From: Aspidiotus rigidus
Taxonomy: Eukaryota > Arthropoda > Insecta > Hemiptera > Diaspididae
Direction of reading: 5' to 3'
Assembly (NCBI GenBank): GCA_035079385.1
Contig: JAVHKY010000005.1
Coordinates: 4,216,001 to 4,280,000, forward strand
DNA: 64,000 bases
Notes under the pieces: model-generated
Seen by the model: only the letters and a program-made list of their open reading frames with translations
Databases searched by the model: none
Told to the model about the DNA's origin: nothing
In this document: piece by piece, positions 10,650 to 21,720 of the stretch
How the letters are laid out: the number at the start of each line of letters is the position of its first letter
How positions within the stretch are numbered: position 1 is the stretch's first letter
Made by a program: the position numbers and the translations under genes

Positions 10650-11750
10650 TCGATTACATGAAGAAGATGTTGTCGTGATACAGAATTTGTCCCCCATATT
10701 TGAGCGGAAAAATGGAAAGCAAAATATTGTTTATTGACTTTGTTTCGCTGATTTTTTTTCCTTCCTTACAGTAACAAGAAAAGTCGCAAGTGTAGCAATA
10801 ATCAGGGTGTCTACCAGAATTGAAAAATGGAAATAGTTGACATTAGTTGACCTTTTTCCGATATTTTATTTGACCCTAAAAAATATCAAACTCCCCCCCC
10901 CCCCCCCCCCTCAAAAAACTAATATCGTAATTTCGGTATTTTTTTATTCGTTTGCAAGTATTAAAATTTAATTGAGATGAGTGTCATTTTAAAAGTCAGA
11001 AGTTTGTTGATTATACCTTGATATTGTGCATATAGGAAGACATGTGAAAAACATTCTTTACACAAAATTATGCATTTTTGAACTTTTTAGTTGACCTACG
11101 GATAAAAAAGTTGACTTTACTTGACTTAGTTGACCATGTTTAGAAAAAGTTGACTTTAATTGACTTAGTTGACCTGCTAGACACCCTGAATAATAGGGTA
11201 AAAATCGTTTTTTCGGCAAGGAAGGAAAACTGGTCGAGAAGAAATCCTGATGTCAAACTTCAGAGTCCTTTGTACAGCAAAATATCTTACAAATCAAGAC
11301 TGTGAAATGAGAAAATATCGACTTTTATTTAATTTGTTTTGTAGAATTTCACATTTCTCTGATGCGAATTTCTCATCTTACAGTCCCTGGCAAGTAATTT
11401 ATGCTCATGAAGACCAAGAAGTGTTATTCTATGCCGATTGCTCCCTAATAGAAATTAATATAGTTTTCTTCCTCGTTAGGAAATTCACTATATCTGGTGG
11501 AGGCCTCGCCTCAGTTGCTTCAAAAATATTTCATTTCCTTGAGTAATTTCTTCTCACTTTATTTTATAGCTTACCTCCTTTACTATAGACATTCAAACTC
11601 TATCATCATTTGCAAAGACAAATTCAACCTTTGCATTGCCTTCGTCAAACAGAGGTACCGACCTCTTTCCTCTTAATCCTAGTTTCTCTTCATGATTTTT
11701 CTTGTTCTTTATTAGATGAACGACGCGACAACAGATAGCGGATATTCCGG
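10650..11750 (+). repeat. Dispersed repeat, copy A (MITE-containing)
   Basis: This segment aligns in reverse complement with 19,815-20,460. Shared landmarks are ATACAGAATTTGTC, GCGGAAAAATGG, TTTATTGACTT(T/C)GTTT, AAAAGTCGC(A/G)AGTGTAGC, CTTACAAATCAAGA and the region around AGAGGTACCGACC/GGTCGGTACCTCC. The copies are diverged and each has many stops, so any coding capacity is lost. The element class is unknown. Copy A is about 386 bases longer because of the MITE at 10,803-11,188. Confidence 0.8.
10803..11188. mobile_element. MITE with CAGGGTGTCTA termini and 6-base target duplication
   Basis: Ends are CAGGGTGTCTACCAG on the left and its complement CTGCTAGACACCCTG on the right, flanked by AATAAT on both sides (10,797-10,802 and 11,189-11,194). 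The empty site can be read in copy B of the host repeat (19,815-20,460), which runs directly through the insertion point. Subterminal regions are rich in the pentamer TTGAC, a pattern common in hAT-type elements. A run of about 20 C residues lies near 10,891-10,910. There is no open frame. The same termini bound the larger fold-back element at 14,995-16,901. Confidence 0.88.
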
Positions 11751-12387
11751 ATCAAAAACTTGATAACCTCCTCTTTTCATTTTAGTTCGGGCAACTGAGA
11801 ATGAATTGAGGTAACTATTTAATGAAAGTAACAATTTTTTTTTATATCTCTATGAGTCACGTTACCAAGTTATACCTTCTGAGCAATGAGTAATTCAAAA
11901 TCCTTTCTTCGAACTGTGCTCTACACATTTGTATATCTAATGACCAAACCACTGAAAAATATAATCATTTCACTCGCCTCCTCAAACATTAGCTCTGCAA
12001 CGCTATCGTCAAGATCGTTGACACGAATATCTTACATCTGCCTCGAAAAAGACCAAGTAATTATAGTCCATGTGAACTTTGTGGCTTAAAGACTGTGAAA
12101 AGTCCAGGTTACGGTTTGAGCATATCAGAGCCCATCCGGTTTACAATTTTTCACCTTCCAATTTCTGATCTACCAATTTACAATCCGTCATCTTCCGGTT
12201 TACAATCTTGCATCTCCCTAAGACTTTTGTATCAATTTAATCTTCTGAATTGCAGTCAAACTATTGAATACAGAAAATCGAGAGTCACGCACGTATGCAA
12301 GCCAGCTGAATACTTTGGGAATGTATCATCTTCAAACCCTTATTCCGCAGCTCTCACTTCATTGTGATATATTTCATGTCTTTCTTG
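11751..12387. other. Spacer with no recognised gene
   Basis: Short open frames at 11,886-12,089 and 12,095-12,367 have no recognisable domain. A motif CCGGTTTACAAT recurs near 12,136 and 12,195, suggesting decayed repeats. Confidence 0.4.
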
Positions 12388-12585
12388 AAGATTTCTAAAT
12401 CTTAGCCCCCAATTCCAAAACTTGCGAGTTTCCTTCAACCACGCAGGGTAGCCGTCAAAGTTTCCTGAATCCTAGCCTCTAATTCTGAAAATTGGCGGAA
12501 TCACACCATTCCCGCTGGCTGCCCTCCCCCTCCCTAAGTTTCTTGAATCCTAGCCCATAATTCTAAAATTGGCGACCTACGCTAG
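12388..12585. repeat. Degenerate tandem repeat, unit about 75-80 bases
   Basis: Three diverged copies of a unit with the core TCCTAGCC(T/C)(A/C)TAATTCT and a following ATTGGCG can be aligned at about 12,390, 12,460 and 12,540. Confidence 0.55.
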
Positions 12586-12829
12586 TCGGTACCACCAGAC
12601 TTACACTTGATTTGGGGATTTTCATGAAGGCGATTGCGAATTTGTGCCCGGATCTAGACTCGTAAATTTGCTAATTGTTTCACAAAAACAATTATAATCC
12701 AAAAATTATTCACGAAAAGGTAACTATTTTGAACATGCCTTAGGTATGTGGATTTTGAAGAAGAACAAGCAAAAAGACGACTGGTACGACATGACGCACT
12801 CTATAGATCTGAATTGCTAATTTGAGTCT

Positions 12830-13310
12830 CGGTCTCACGGATTCATGAGAACCCAAGGAAAAATTTGTTTCGAGGTCTAGACTTTTGGAATTAAGAAGAC
12901 TCAATTGTGTCTCAACTTTTGGATTTTCGTGAACCCAAAGACGAATTTGTTTCTGGGTCTCAACTTTGGATTTTCGAAAACCCAATCATGGATTCGTTTT
13001 TGGGTTTCAAATTGTGGATATTTAAGAACCCAATGACAAATTCGTTTTTTGGTCTCAACTTTTGAATTTTCAAGAACCCAAACACCAATTCGTTTCTGAG
13101 TCTCAACATTGGTATTTTCAAGAACCCCGAAGACGAACTGGTTTCTAGGTCTCAAAACTTAGGGGTTTTTAAGAACGTGCCGCGGGGTCTGGACTTGTGT
13201 ACTTGCCAAAGCAATGTTGTCTCGTAAAAAAAAAAATTATATTCTTCTTTGGGTCCCGAATTGTGGATTTCCAAGAACCCAATCACGCGAATTTGTTGGG
13301 TTTTTATTTT
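12830..13310. repeat. Minisatellite with a 48-base unit
   Basis: The core AAGAACCCAA...TTCGTTTCTGGGTCTCAAC recurs at 12,931, about 12,977, 13,026, 13,074 and 13,122, an interval of 46-49 bases, with weaker copies at 12,850, 13,170 and 13,275. Because 48 is divisible by three, the minus strand stays open and encodes a 16-residue repeat of the form ENPKVETQKRIRxWV. Copies with 46 or 49 bases shift the frame, so I read this as a non-coding minisatellite. Confidence 0.8.
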
Positions 13311-13461
13311 GTTGATTTTCCACCGCAAATTGCACGAGAATTCATTTTTTACTTCTTTGCAGGAGTTTTGGACAACAAGTGGTGAAGAATGTCTTTTTGA
13401 TGCCGAAGGATCTTTTAGCGTCGTGCGGCAGTATCACTCAGAATTTACCCTCTCCCCATAG

Positions 13462-14470
13462 CAGTATTGTACTAAGTATTCATCAATATGTACGGTACTT
13501 AGAATAGAAAATATAGCACAAATTTTTATCTTTCGAAATACGGTATTTTAACTTTGAAAATAACAACAAAATATTATGCATATTTTGCAGCTACACTCCC
13601 AACCACGAGCGCCAACTTCGATTTATAGGAAATATCAAATCCGTCATTGGAAATCAATTTTTACAGTTAGGTCTCCGGCGTTATAAATATTATTATTTTC
13701 ATTACTATTGAAACGGATAATATATATTTTCAAATCGATTCCCGTCACGTTGATAAAAATTGCACAGTCATTCTTCCAATAAAGTAGTCAAGTGTGTGGT
13801 CATCATAATATATACGTTGTTATTATTAATTTTTAGAAGATACAAAATTACATTCAACGCTTAGACAGGTTCAAGAAGAAATGAATCTTTTGTACCTCTC
13901 GAACTGTAAGATACCAGAGATCTTTCCCTCTAAGTTCGTTGATATTTGGTAGAGCGAATATTTTATCAAGGCCGTTCTATTCATTACCCGTATTATTATC
14001 ATTACTGTTGTTACAACTCATCCGAGATGGTTTTTTTCTCTTTTCCTCTTTTCGAGCGGACAGTTGGTTTTTCACGTCTCCCTCCATCATTTTTCTTTCA
14101 CTTATTGTTATCCGCCTTAAAGATGAAAAGTTTATGAATATAACGAATACACACATATTTCAGCCCCGTAAAAACGAGGCGACCGAGCCTTCGGAATTTT
14201 TTTTGTCCTTACTGTTCTGGCATTGATTTTTCCTTTCTTTTCTTTCTCACTTGTATTTAATTTAGTCTAATAAGTTGAAGAATAACAATACTACTGATAA
14301 TTTACCGATAATGGCCACGGGGGATAAAATATACGAAATAAGTGTTCGTATAGAATGATATAGTAACAACGAAACATGCAAAGGAGAGTAGATCGTCTGT
14401 CTGCAGTGATGATGGACAAAACATGAAATATTTGCTAGGGTCGAAGGCGACTTGAACGCTGTACAATCTA
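13462..14470. other. Spacer with no recognised gene
   Basis: Open frames around 13,939-14,226 lack recognisable domains. No repeat structure stands out before 14,472. Confidence 0.4.
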
Positions 14471-14471
14471 T

Positions 14472-14803
14472 ATTTTATTTTTGGGCCTTTCTAACGCGTT
14501 CATAAGTAGAGCGAGATCGAAGTAGAGAATGTAGAAATCATCAAACTAAAAATTTTCTGGTAAAATTATACAAAATGATGACCATTTTATTTTTGGGCCT
14601 TCTTCATGCGTTCACAAGTAGAGCGAGATCGAAGTAGAGAATGTAGAAATCATCAAACTAAAAATTTTCTGGTAAAATTATACAAAATGATGACCATTTT
14701 ATTTTTGGGCCTTTTTCATGCGTTCACAAGTAGAGCGAGATCGAAGTAGAGAATGTAGGAATCATCAAACTAAAAATTTTCTGGTAAAATTATACAAAAT
14801 GAA
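14472..14803. repeat. Three tandem copies of a 112-base unit
   Basis: Units start at 14,472, 14,584 and 14,696, each beginning ATTTTATTTTTGGGCCTT and containing AGTAGAGCGAGATCGAAGTAG. Copies are nearly identical, so the amplification is recent. The array stops about 120 bases before the RTE tail at 14,921. Confidence 0.92.
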
Positions 14804-14994
14804 AATCAACTTTCCGAATTTCTACATAGGAATGTCATCACCTACGCTCTGGCGGGCGGTACAACCAGCAGAATCCACGACCGGATCACCTAGTTTCAGT
14901 GACTTGACGTTCATGTATCCAATTCAATTCAATTCAATTCAATTCAATATCTTTATAGTGTAGGTCAATTACATAATATACTAATAAGTAAATC

Positions 14995-16901
14995 CAGGGT
15001 GTCTACTGGAAGGAAATTCTGAAAATACTTGACATTTACTTGACCTTTTTAGAAAGTAAACGAGTTAACGTGCAAGAAAAAAAAAACCTCACGAGTTCTT
15101 TAACGAAGTTGAACGAGGGGTGGCAGGGAACCTGTTTTATGGCGCACGTGAGATCTGATGTCCATTGTGACGTCACAAGGTTGACGTATGAAGTCATCAA
15201 ATTGTGTCGTCACAAACCCGGACTTTGTAGCTACATAATAGGAGAAAAACTTGAAGTAAGCCGATGACGTCATCAGATTATGACCTCACAAGGTTGACTT
15301 ATGAAATCATCAAATGATGACGTCACAGTCCCGGACTTTGAAACTGTATATAATAGGAAGAGAACTTGAAAAAAATTGATCTATGACGTCATCAGATTGT
15401 GACGTCACAAGGTATGAACCCGGACTTCGTAGTTGGACATAATAGGAGAGGAACTTGAACAAAACTGATGACGTCAACAGATTGCGACGTCACAAGGTTG
15501 ACGTATGGAGTTTTCAAATTGTGACGTCACAGCCCCGGACTTTAAAACTGTATTTAATAGGAAGGAAATTTGAAAAAATGGATTTATGACGTCATCAAAT
15601 TGACGTCACAAACCCAGATCTTGTAGCTATACATAATAGGAGAGGAACTTGAACAAAACTGATGACGTCATCAGATTGTGATGTCAAAAGGTCGACGTAT
15701 AAAGTCATCAAATTGTGACGTCACAGTCCCGAACTTTGTAGCTATATATAATAGGAGAGGAACTTGAGAAAAGCCGATGACGTCATCAGAATATGACCTC
15801 ACAAGGTTGACGTATGAAATCATCAAATGATGACGTCACAGTCCCGGACTTTGAAACTGTTTATAATAGGAAGAGAACTTGAAAAAAAAAGATCTATGAC
15901 GTCATCAGATTGTCACGTCACAAGGTATGAACCCGGACTTTGTAGTTGGACATAATAGGAGAGGAACTTGAACAAAACTGATGACGTCAACAGATTGTGA
16001 CGTCACAAGGTTGACATAATTATGAAGTCAATTGTGACGTCACAGGCCCGGACTTCAAAACTGTATGTAATAAATAGGAAGGAAACTTGAAAAAAAATGG
16101 ATTTATGATATCATCAAATTGATGTCATAAACCCAGACCTTGCAGCTATATATAATAGGGGAGGAACTTGAACAAAACTGATGACGTCATCAGATTGTGA
16201 TGTCAAAAGGTTGACGTATAAAGTCATCAAATTGTGACGTCACAGTCCCGGACTTTGGAGCTATATGTAATAGGAAGGGAACTTGAAAAAAATTTATCTA
16301 TGACGTCATCACATTGTGCCGTCGCAAGACTGACCTATGACGTTATCAAACAGTGACGTCACAAGGCCCGCCCACGAGCTATATATGATAGGAGAGGGAC
16401 TAAGAGGTGCGCTTAGAACATTTTTGAGCTCCAAGCTTTGCCGGCCGGCCGGAAAGCGGACGTTTTTTCCGGAAAACTGGAAAACTCCAATGGGTTCCCC
16501 GCTAAAAGAAAAAAAAAAAAAAAGTCAAATTGACTAAAAATACTGTTTTAACAAGCAACCTGTTACATCGAGGGGTCACAAAAAACGTCCGCCATCCGGC
16601 AAAGCTCGGAGATCGCCAATTTAAAGTTCTTCTCCAAGTCCCCCCCAATAATATATAGCTTGGGGGCGGAGTCTGTGACATCACAATCTACATTTTTCAG
16701 ATCCCACATGCCCCAAAAATTAGGATCCCTGCCACCCCTCGTTCAACTCCGTTAGAGAACCTATGAGTTTTTTTTCGTCATTTTTCCCATTTTTACTTGA
16801 CCGTTAATGAAGATACTTGACTTTTACTTGTTTACTTGACCTTTTATCAAATACTTGACTTTCACTTGATTTACTTGACTTACTTACCGATAGACACCCT
16901 G
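14995..16901. mobile_element. 1.9-kb fold-back DNA element nested in the RTE, 5-base target duplication
   Basis: Termini are CAGGGTGTCTACTGG on the left and CGATAGACACCCTG on the right, flanked by AAATC (14,990-14,994 and 16,902-16,906). The outer arms, about 150-200 bases each, are inverted copies: left GTTGAACGAGGGGTGGCAGG matches right CTGCCACCCCTCGTTCAACT. The subterminal parts are full of ACTTGAC motifs. The core (15,160-16,400) is the tandem array described separately, followed by a GC-rich GCCGGCCGGCCGG block near 16,440 and its inverted partner near 16,590. There is no transposase. The ends are shared with the MITE at 10,803-11,188, so both belong to one non-autonomous family. Confidence 0.85.
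15241..16273. repeat. Two-level tandem array rich in the palindrome TGACGTCA
   Basis: Basic units of about 80-118 bases each end in TAATAGGA(G/A)(G/A)(G/A)GAACTTGA. Five different units (A-E) form a block of about 513-519 bases that is present twice: A at 15,241 and 15,754, B at 15,356 and 15,869, E at 15,639 and 16,158. Corresponding units of the two blocks resemble each other more than neighbours do, which is true higher-order structure. Each unit carries one or more TGACGTCA octamers, usually as GATGACGTCATCAG or TTGTGACGTCACA; I count roughly 20 exact octamers between 15,160 and 16,360. Confidence 0.88.
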
Positions 16902-19814
16902 AAATCTAGGCCCAATAGATTGAGCATAAGCCTCCCTCAGCCTTGTCCATTCTGTCCTGTCTGCTGCTACCCGGTGAAAAAGTTTATTATCCACAAACCT
17001 TACAATGTCGTCCCTCCCTCCCATTACTTTTGCTCCACGCTTCCTTCCCTCTCTTAGATACCAATTGTTTATTTTATAAGTCCATCTTTCATCCTTAAGT
17101 CTGTGAATATGACCAGCCCAATCCCATTTTTTACGGCGAGCAGCATGCACAATATTTATGTTTTTTCCAAATTTCTCCCTAATGAGCATCATTTTTATTT
17201 TATCTTTCAACTTTATTCCTGACATGGATCTTTCCATGGCATTTTGCATTGTTTCCAGTTTTCTGTAGTCTTTTTTGGTCATAGCCCAAGTTTGTGCTCC
17301 GTATGTTGCTGCCGGTACAATACAGCTATTAAAAACACTGCTTTTAAAATTTCTCCTAAAATTCCCTTTGAAGATTTTTGCCAAGGACCAATATTTTCCC
17401 CACCCTATTGCTATCCATCTTTTTCTTTCTTTTTCCAACCCACTTTTTAAGGCTACTGTTTGGCCCAGGTATATCATTTCTTCCTCGTTTTTCAAAGCTT
17501 TACCATCAATTTTTATTACTTCCTGATTGTAGTCGCTAGCCATCATTTTTGTCTTTTTAACGCTTATTTCCATTCCCGCTTTTTCTCCTTCTTTTCTCAG
17601 TTCTTCTATCATCTGTCTCAGCTCTTGCATATTTTTGCCTATTAGAACTAGATCATCCGCAAATCGCAGGTTGTTTATGAATTCGCCATTTACATTTATT
17701 CCCTTCCCAATCTAATTTTCGAAAAATCTCTTCAATTGCACTTATGAATAATATTGCTGATATTGGATCCCCTTGTTTCACTCCCTTGTTGATTTTAATA
17801 TATTCTCCCTCGATATCCGTTACCACCCTCGCTTCTAAATCCTCATGCATATCGCTGATTATGTTTATGTATTTTTTTGGGACTGTTTGATTTTTGAGTG
17901 CATTCATCATAAATTCACAAAAGCTTTTTCGTAATCAATGAATGCCATATTTATATTCCTATTATATTCCTTACTTTTTTCAATAATTTGATTTAGCACA
18001 TGCAGATGATCCATAACTGAGTAGCTTCTCCTAAATCCGGCCTGTTCATGGGGTTGGTGCTGGTCTAAAATTCTCACAATTCTACTTTTCAATAGCTTAG
18101 AAAATATCTTTGCTATGGTGTGATTTAGACTTATCGGCCTATAATTTTCTATACATTGCCCATCTCCCTTCTTAAATAATATCATAATATCTGATTTTTT
18201 CCAGATGGTAGGGATTTTACCTTCCTTTAAAATTTTATTAAATAGTTTTGTTAGCTATTTATTTAGAATGCAACTTCCAATTTTTATATGATCATTTGTT
18301 ACAATACCTGCTGATCTCCTTTTGCTATCTAAATTTTTTGTTATTACCTCAATTTATTTTTCTAAAAAAGGGGGGAGGTTTTCTTCATTTTGGTTCACGT
18401 GAATATTCTTTTCTTTCTCGCTATACAGTTTTGAATAGTACTCGGAGGCGATCCTATTTATTCCTTTTCTTTCATAAATCTTCTTGCCGTTCTTATCCTT
18501 CATGTGACTGATCCATACCTACTTTCCCTTGCGATAACTCCTTTTGAATTTTCTTTGTGCTCTTTGTTGTTTCTAATATTTCGTTGATTATCGCGCTCTC
18601 TCTTTGCTGATTATACTCCCTCAGCTTCTTCCTCACCATTTGCTCAACAGGTGTAATTCTATCTTGTCTAAAGTAGTTTTCCTTCTTACTTTCTTTATTC
18701 TTTCTCTTTCTTTAATCAGGCTTCTTACGCTTTCTGGAAAACCTTTTTTCTCTTTTCCATCTGCCTTGGGTTGTGCTCTTGCTTCCCGGACTGCTCTCTG
18801 TATATTATCTATAATCCAATCGTGGTTAAGTTCCGCATCTATTTCCTCTTCTGGCCGAGTTTCTTTGAGAATTTCTTCCAACTTGTCTCTGTATATTAAT
18901 TTGGTTTCTAATTCTGTTAAGTCTTTGCTTTCGTATTCTCTTTCATTCCAGTTTTTATACCTCCATTCCTTTATTTCTATTTCACATTGGACTAATCTAT
19001 GATCAGAGTAAAATTTGAATTTACAATTTACCTCAAAGTTTGATATCTTATGGAACTTTATTGGAGCTAGTATATAATCGATTTGATTTTTTGTTTCTTG
19101 GTTTGGGGATATCCAGGTCCACATCTTTCCCTTTCGTCTTTTAAAAAAGGTGTTTACTACCTTATAATTGTTTTCTAAACAAAATTCTATTAGCCTTTGC
19201 CCTCTTTCATTTCTTTCTCCGTAATTGTATGGTCCCATTACTTGCTCTTCGTTGTTTTCTCTTCTTCCTACCTTAATGTCAAAGTCTCCTATTACAATTA
19301 TTTGCCTCTTCATATTTTGTTTTTGACTTGAGATTGTTTCGTTTAATTGTTCATAGAAAGCTTCCATTTCTTCATCTTTCGAAGCGGCTGTTGGGGCATA
19401 CACTTGTAAAATTACTATTTCGTTCCGATTTCCTATTTTAACTCTGATCTTAGCCAGTCTGTCATTTATTCCTTCGAACCCAATTATCTTTTCTCCCCAT
19501 TCTTTTTTGACCAGAAAACCCACTCCTCTTTGACCCGACTTTTCACCTGTAAAACATGAAACATTTCCTGATTCTAATTTTATTATTCTGTCTCCCTCCC
19601 TTCTCACTTTGCTAGCCCCATAATATCTATTTTAGTTTCGCTAAAAGCTTCTTCCAATTCATCCAAACTTTCCAGTTCCTTAGAGTCCTTACGTTCAGGC
19701 TTGCTATTACAATTTTCCCCTTTTTCGGCTGAGAGGTTAGTCTTTCTTGTCCTAGCTGACAAGGCTTACCTGGACAAGGTGTATCCATCGATTACTAACT
19801 CATTTCCAACTATT

Positions 19815-20460
19815 TTCACAAAATGAGAAAAATTATGAAGATTGATGAAGAGAAACTAGGATTAAAAGAAAAGGGGTCGGTACCTCCGTTTGACAGAGGC
19901 AAGGAAATTTGTCTTCGCAAATTAAGATGGAGTTTGAACGTCTACAGCGAAGGAGGTAAGAAATTACTCAATGAAATGAAGTATTTCAACTGAGGCGAGG
20001 TCTCCATCACATACTACAGTAAATTTCCCAACGAGGAAGAAAACGACACAGAGAGCAATCGGCATGAAATAACACTTCTTAGTCTTAATGAGTATAAATT
20101 ACATACCAAGGATTGTAAAATGAAAAACTCGCATCAGACGAACTTGAAATTCTACAAAACGAATCAAATTTCTCATTTCACGTTCTTGATTTGTAAGACA
20201 TTTTGCTATACAAAGGATTCTAGAGTGACGTCAGGATCGTGAAGTCTACTTCTTAGCTTCGTCTCTATTTTGTCTCAACCGGTTTTCCTTATTTGTCGAA
20301 AAAACGATTTTTTCAATATTTATTGCTACACTCGCGACTTTTCTTGCCACCGTAAGGAATGCAGCAAAACGAAGTCAATAAACGATAATTCGCTTACCAT
20401 TTTTCCGCTTAAAAATGGAAAACAGTTGAAGACAAATTCTGTATGCACAGCGATTTCATC
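19815..20460 (-). repeat. Dispersed repeat, copy B (lacks the MITE)
   Basis: Inverted relative of 10,650-11,750. It preserves the unfilled insertion site of the 386-base MITE: the bases that read GTGTAGCAATAAT before the MITE in copy A are followed here directly by the sequence found after the MITE. No gene is recognisable. Confidence 0.8.
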
Positions 20461-20744
20461 AATATCGAGACTTTATCTTTTTTATCTAATCGACAATCAA
20501 AACTATGTCATACCTATTGATACACGAACTCAGTAGGAATGGAGAAGCGTATTGTAAGAAATCAGCAAATTTTCAGCCGACTTCGAAGAATATGTAATTC
20601 CATAATGATACTCAACTTAAACAACGCACATTTCTTCATCGCTTACAATTCTAGGACGTGGAATATCGTGACACTAGTATACTCATTTTTTGTCGACAAT
20701 GCAACGGTTTGGAAAACGTTCCTCATTTGTCACACTTTGACTTT
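20461..20744. other. Short spacer
   Basis: No recognised feature. Confidence 0.3.
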
Positions 20745-21066
20745 TTCTTTTCACTCGATAAAGAAAACCGTTATCCAAGTAGAAATTTCTTCTAAACGAA
20801 AAAAAATGCATTTTCACAAGGTCTGCAAGGTAGGGTGCGGCAATTTGGAGGTTCTTTTCACGCGATAAAGAAAACCGCTATCCAAGTAGAAATTTCTCCT
20901 GAACGAAAAAAAATGCGTTTTCACAAGGTCTGCAAGGTAGGGTGCGGCAATTTGGAGGTTCTTTTCACGCGATAAAGAAAACCGTTATCCAAGTAGAAAT
21001 TTCTCCTGAACGAAAAAAAATGCGTTTTCACAAGGTCTGCAGGGTAGGGTTCGGCGATTTGGAGGT
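20745..21066. repeat. Three tandem copies of a 107-base unit
   Basis: Units start at 20,745, 20,852 and 20,959 with TTCTTTTCAC and contain AACCG(T/C)TATCCAAGTAGAAA and TGCA(A/G)GGTAGGGT. Copies 2 and 3 differ at very few positions; copy 1 is slightly more diverged. Confidence 0.92.
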
Positions 21067-21720
21067 CTAGAAAAACTTGCCGCATCAGGGAGGTTTCTAC
21101 CACACAGATATTGCGAACAGATATATTTTTTCTTCGGAATGGTCATACAGACCTACAAAATATATTTGACGGTTTTAGGTGCAACTTTCCAAACAGTAGG
21201 TGAGCAGGCAGGTACGTACGGAATTTCTCTTTACCGTTACCTTAATACTATTCTCACCACCTGAGAATCACGATTTCATCTTGTCTTTCGGCTTTCCATG
21301 GTTCATTAAAAGAAAAAAAAAAAAAGGAAACTCACTCACGAAAAAGGGAAACAAAAATTGAAACCATGTCCGATCGTTCTTATATGAAGTTTTGATGAAG
21401 CCAAACGTTACCACACACATACAGAATGATTTCTCCAGACCACACGGTTGAGAGGCAAAATAGACCGAAAATGAGTTGGATTGGAAATAAAGTCAAACAG
21501 GATGAATTTTAACGCTGAAGTCAATTGGAGGCCATAGAATGAATTAAGACTATTCAACCGCTTTTCTCGTTGCCTCAATAAAGGAAACTGGCGGCTTCGC
21601 CAGCCGCCTACGACGACTTATTGGCCAACAAATCAGAAGTCAGCGTAATCTTAAATCTTATACTCGTATAATCTGTATTTTCTTCAAAAAATAAAATAAG
21701 CCAGCTAAAATAGAATCAGG
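21067..21720. other. Spacer with no recognised gene
   Basis: AT-rich, with an A-run near 21,311. No supported coding or repeat structure. Confidence 0.4.

Larger units (their letters stand above)
14921..19760 (-). mobile_element. RTE-clade non-LTR retrotransposon, decayed and interrupted by a nested insertion
   Basis: Read on the minus strand. An apurinic endonuclease starts near 19,735 with KGKIVIASLNVRTL, slips frame, and continues 19,607-18,633 with LQVYAPTAASKDEE, IVIGDFDIKVG (N of GDFN replaced by D) and SDHRLVQCEI. Reverse transcriptase follows in broken frames: GDGQCIENYRPISLN, HEQAGFRRSYSVMDH, AFIDYEKAF, GVKQGDPISAILF, then DDLVLI near 17,650, the thumb, and PAATYGAQTWAMTKK, RRKKWDWAGHIHRLKD and WTRLREAYAQSIGPRF to 16,907. 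The last codons lie beyond the nested element: after the 5-base duplication the frame reads on as TY and stops at 14,981. A short 3' UTR ends in a TTGAA pentamer tail (14,921-14,948). Frameshifts and stops show it is dead. The order endonuclease-RT and the short repetitive tail are typical of the RTE clade. Confidence 0.88.

Noticed and set aside
15241..16273. The regular array as a CRISPR locus
   Set aside because: There are no unique spacers between short conserved repeats; whole 80-118-base units are repeated, inside a eukaryotic fold-back element.
15160..16360. The TGACGTCA sites as a genuine host enhancer
   Set aside because: They are confined to the transposon and its units; nothing in the window links them to a neighbouring gene.
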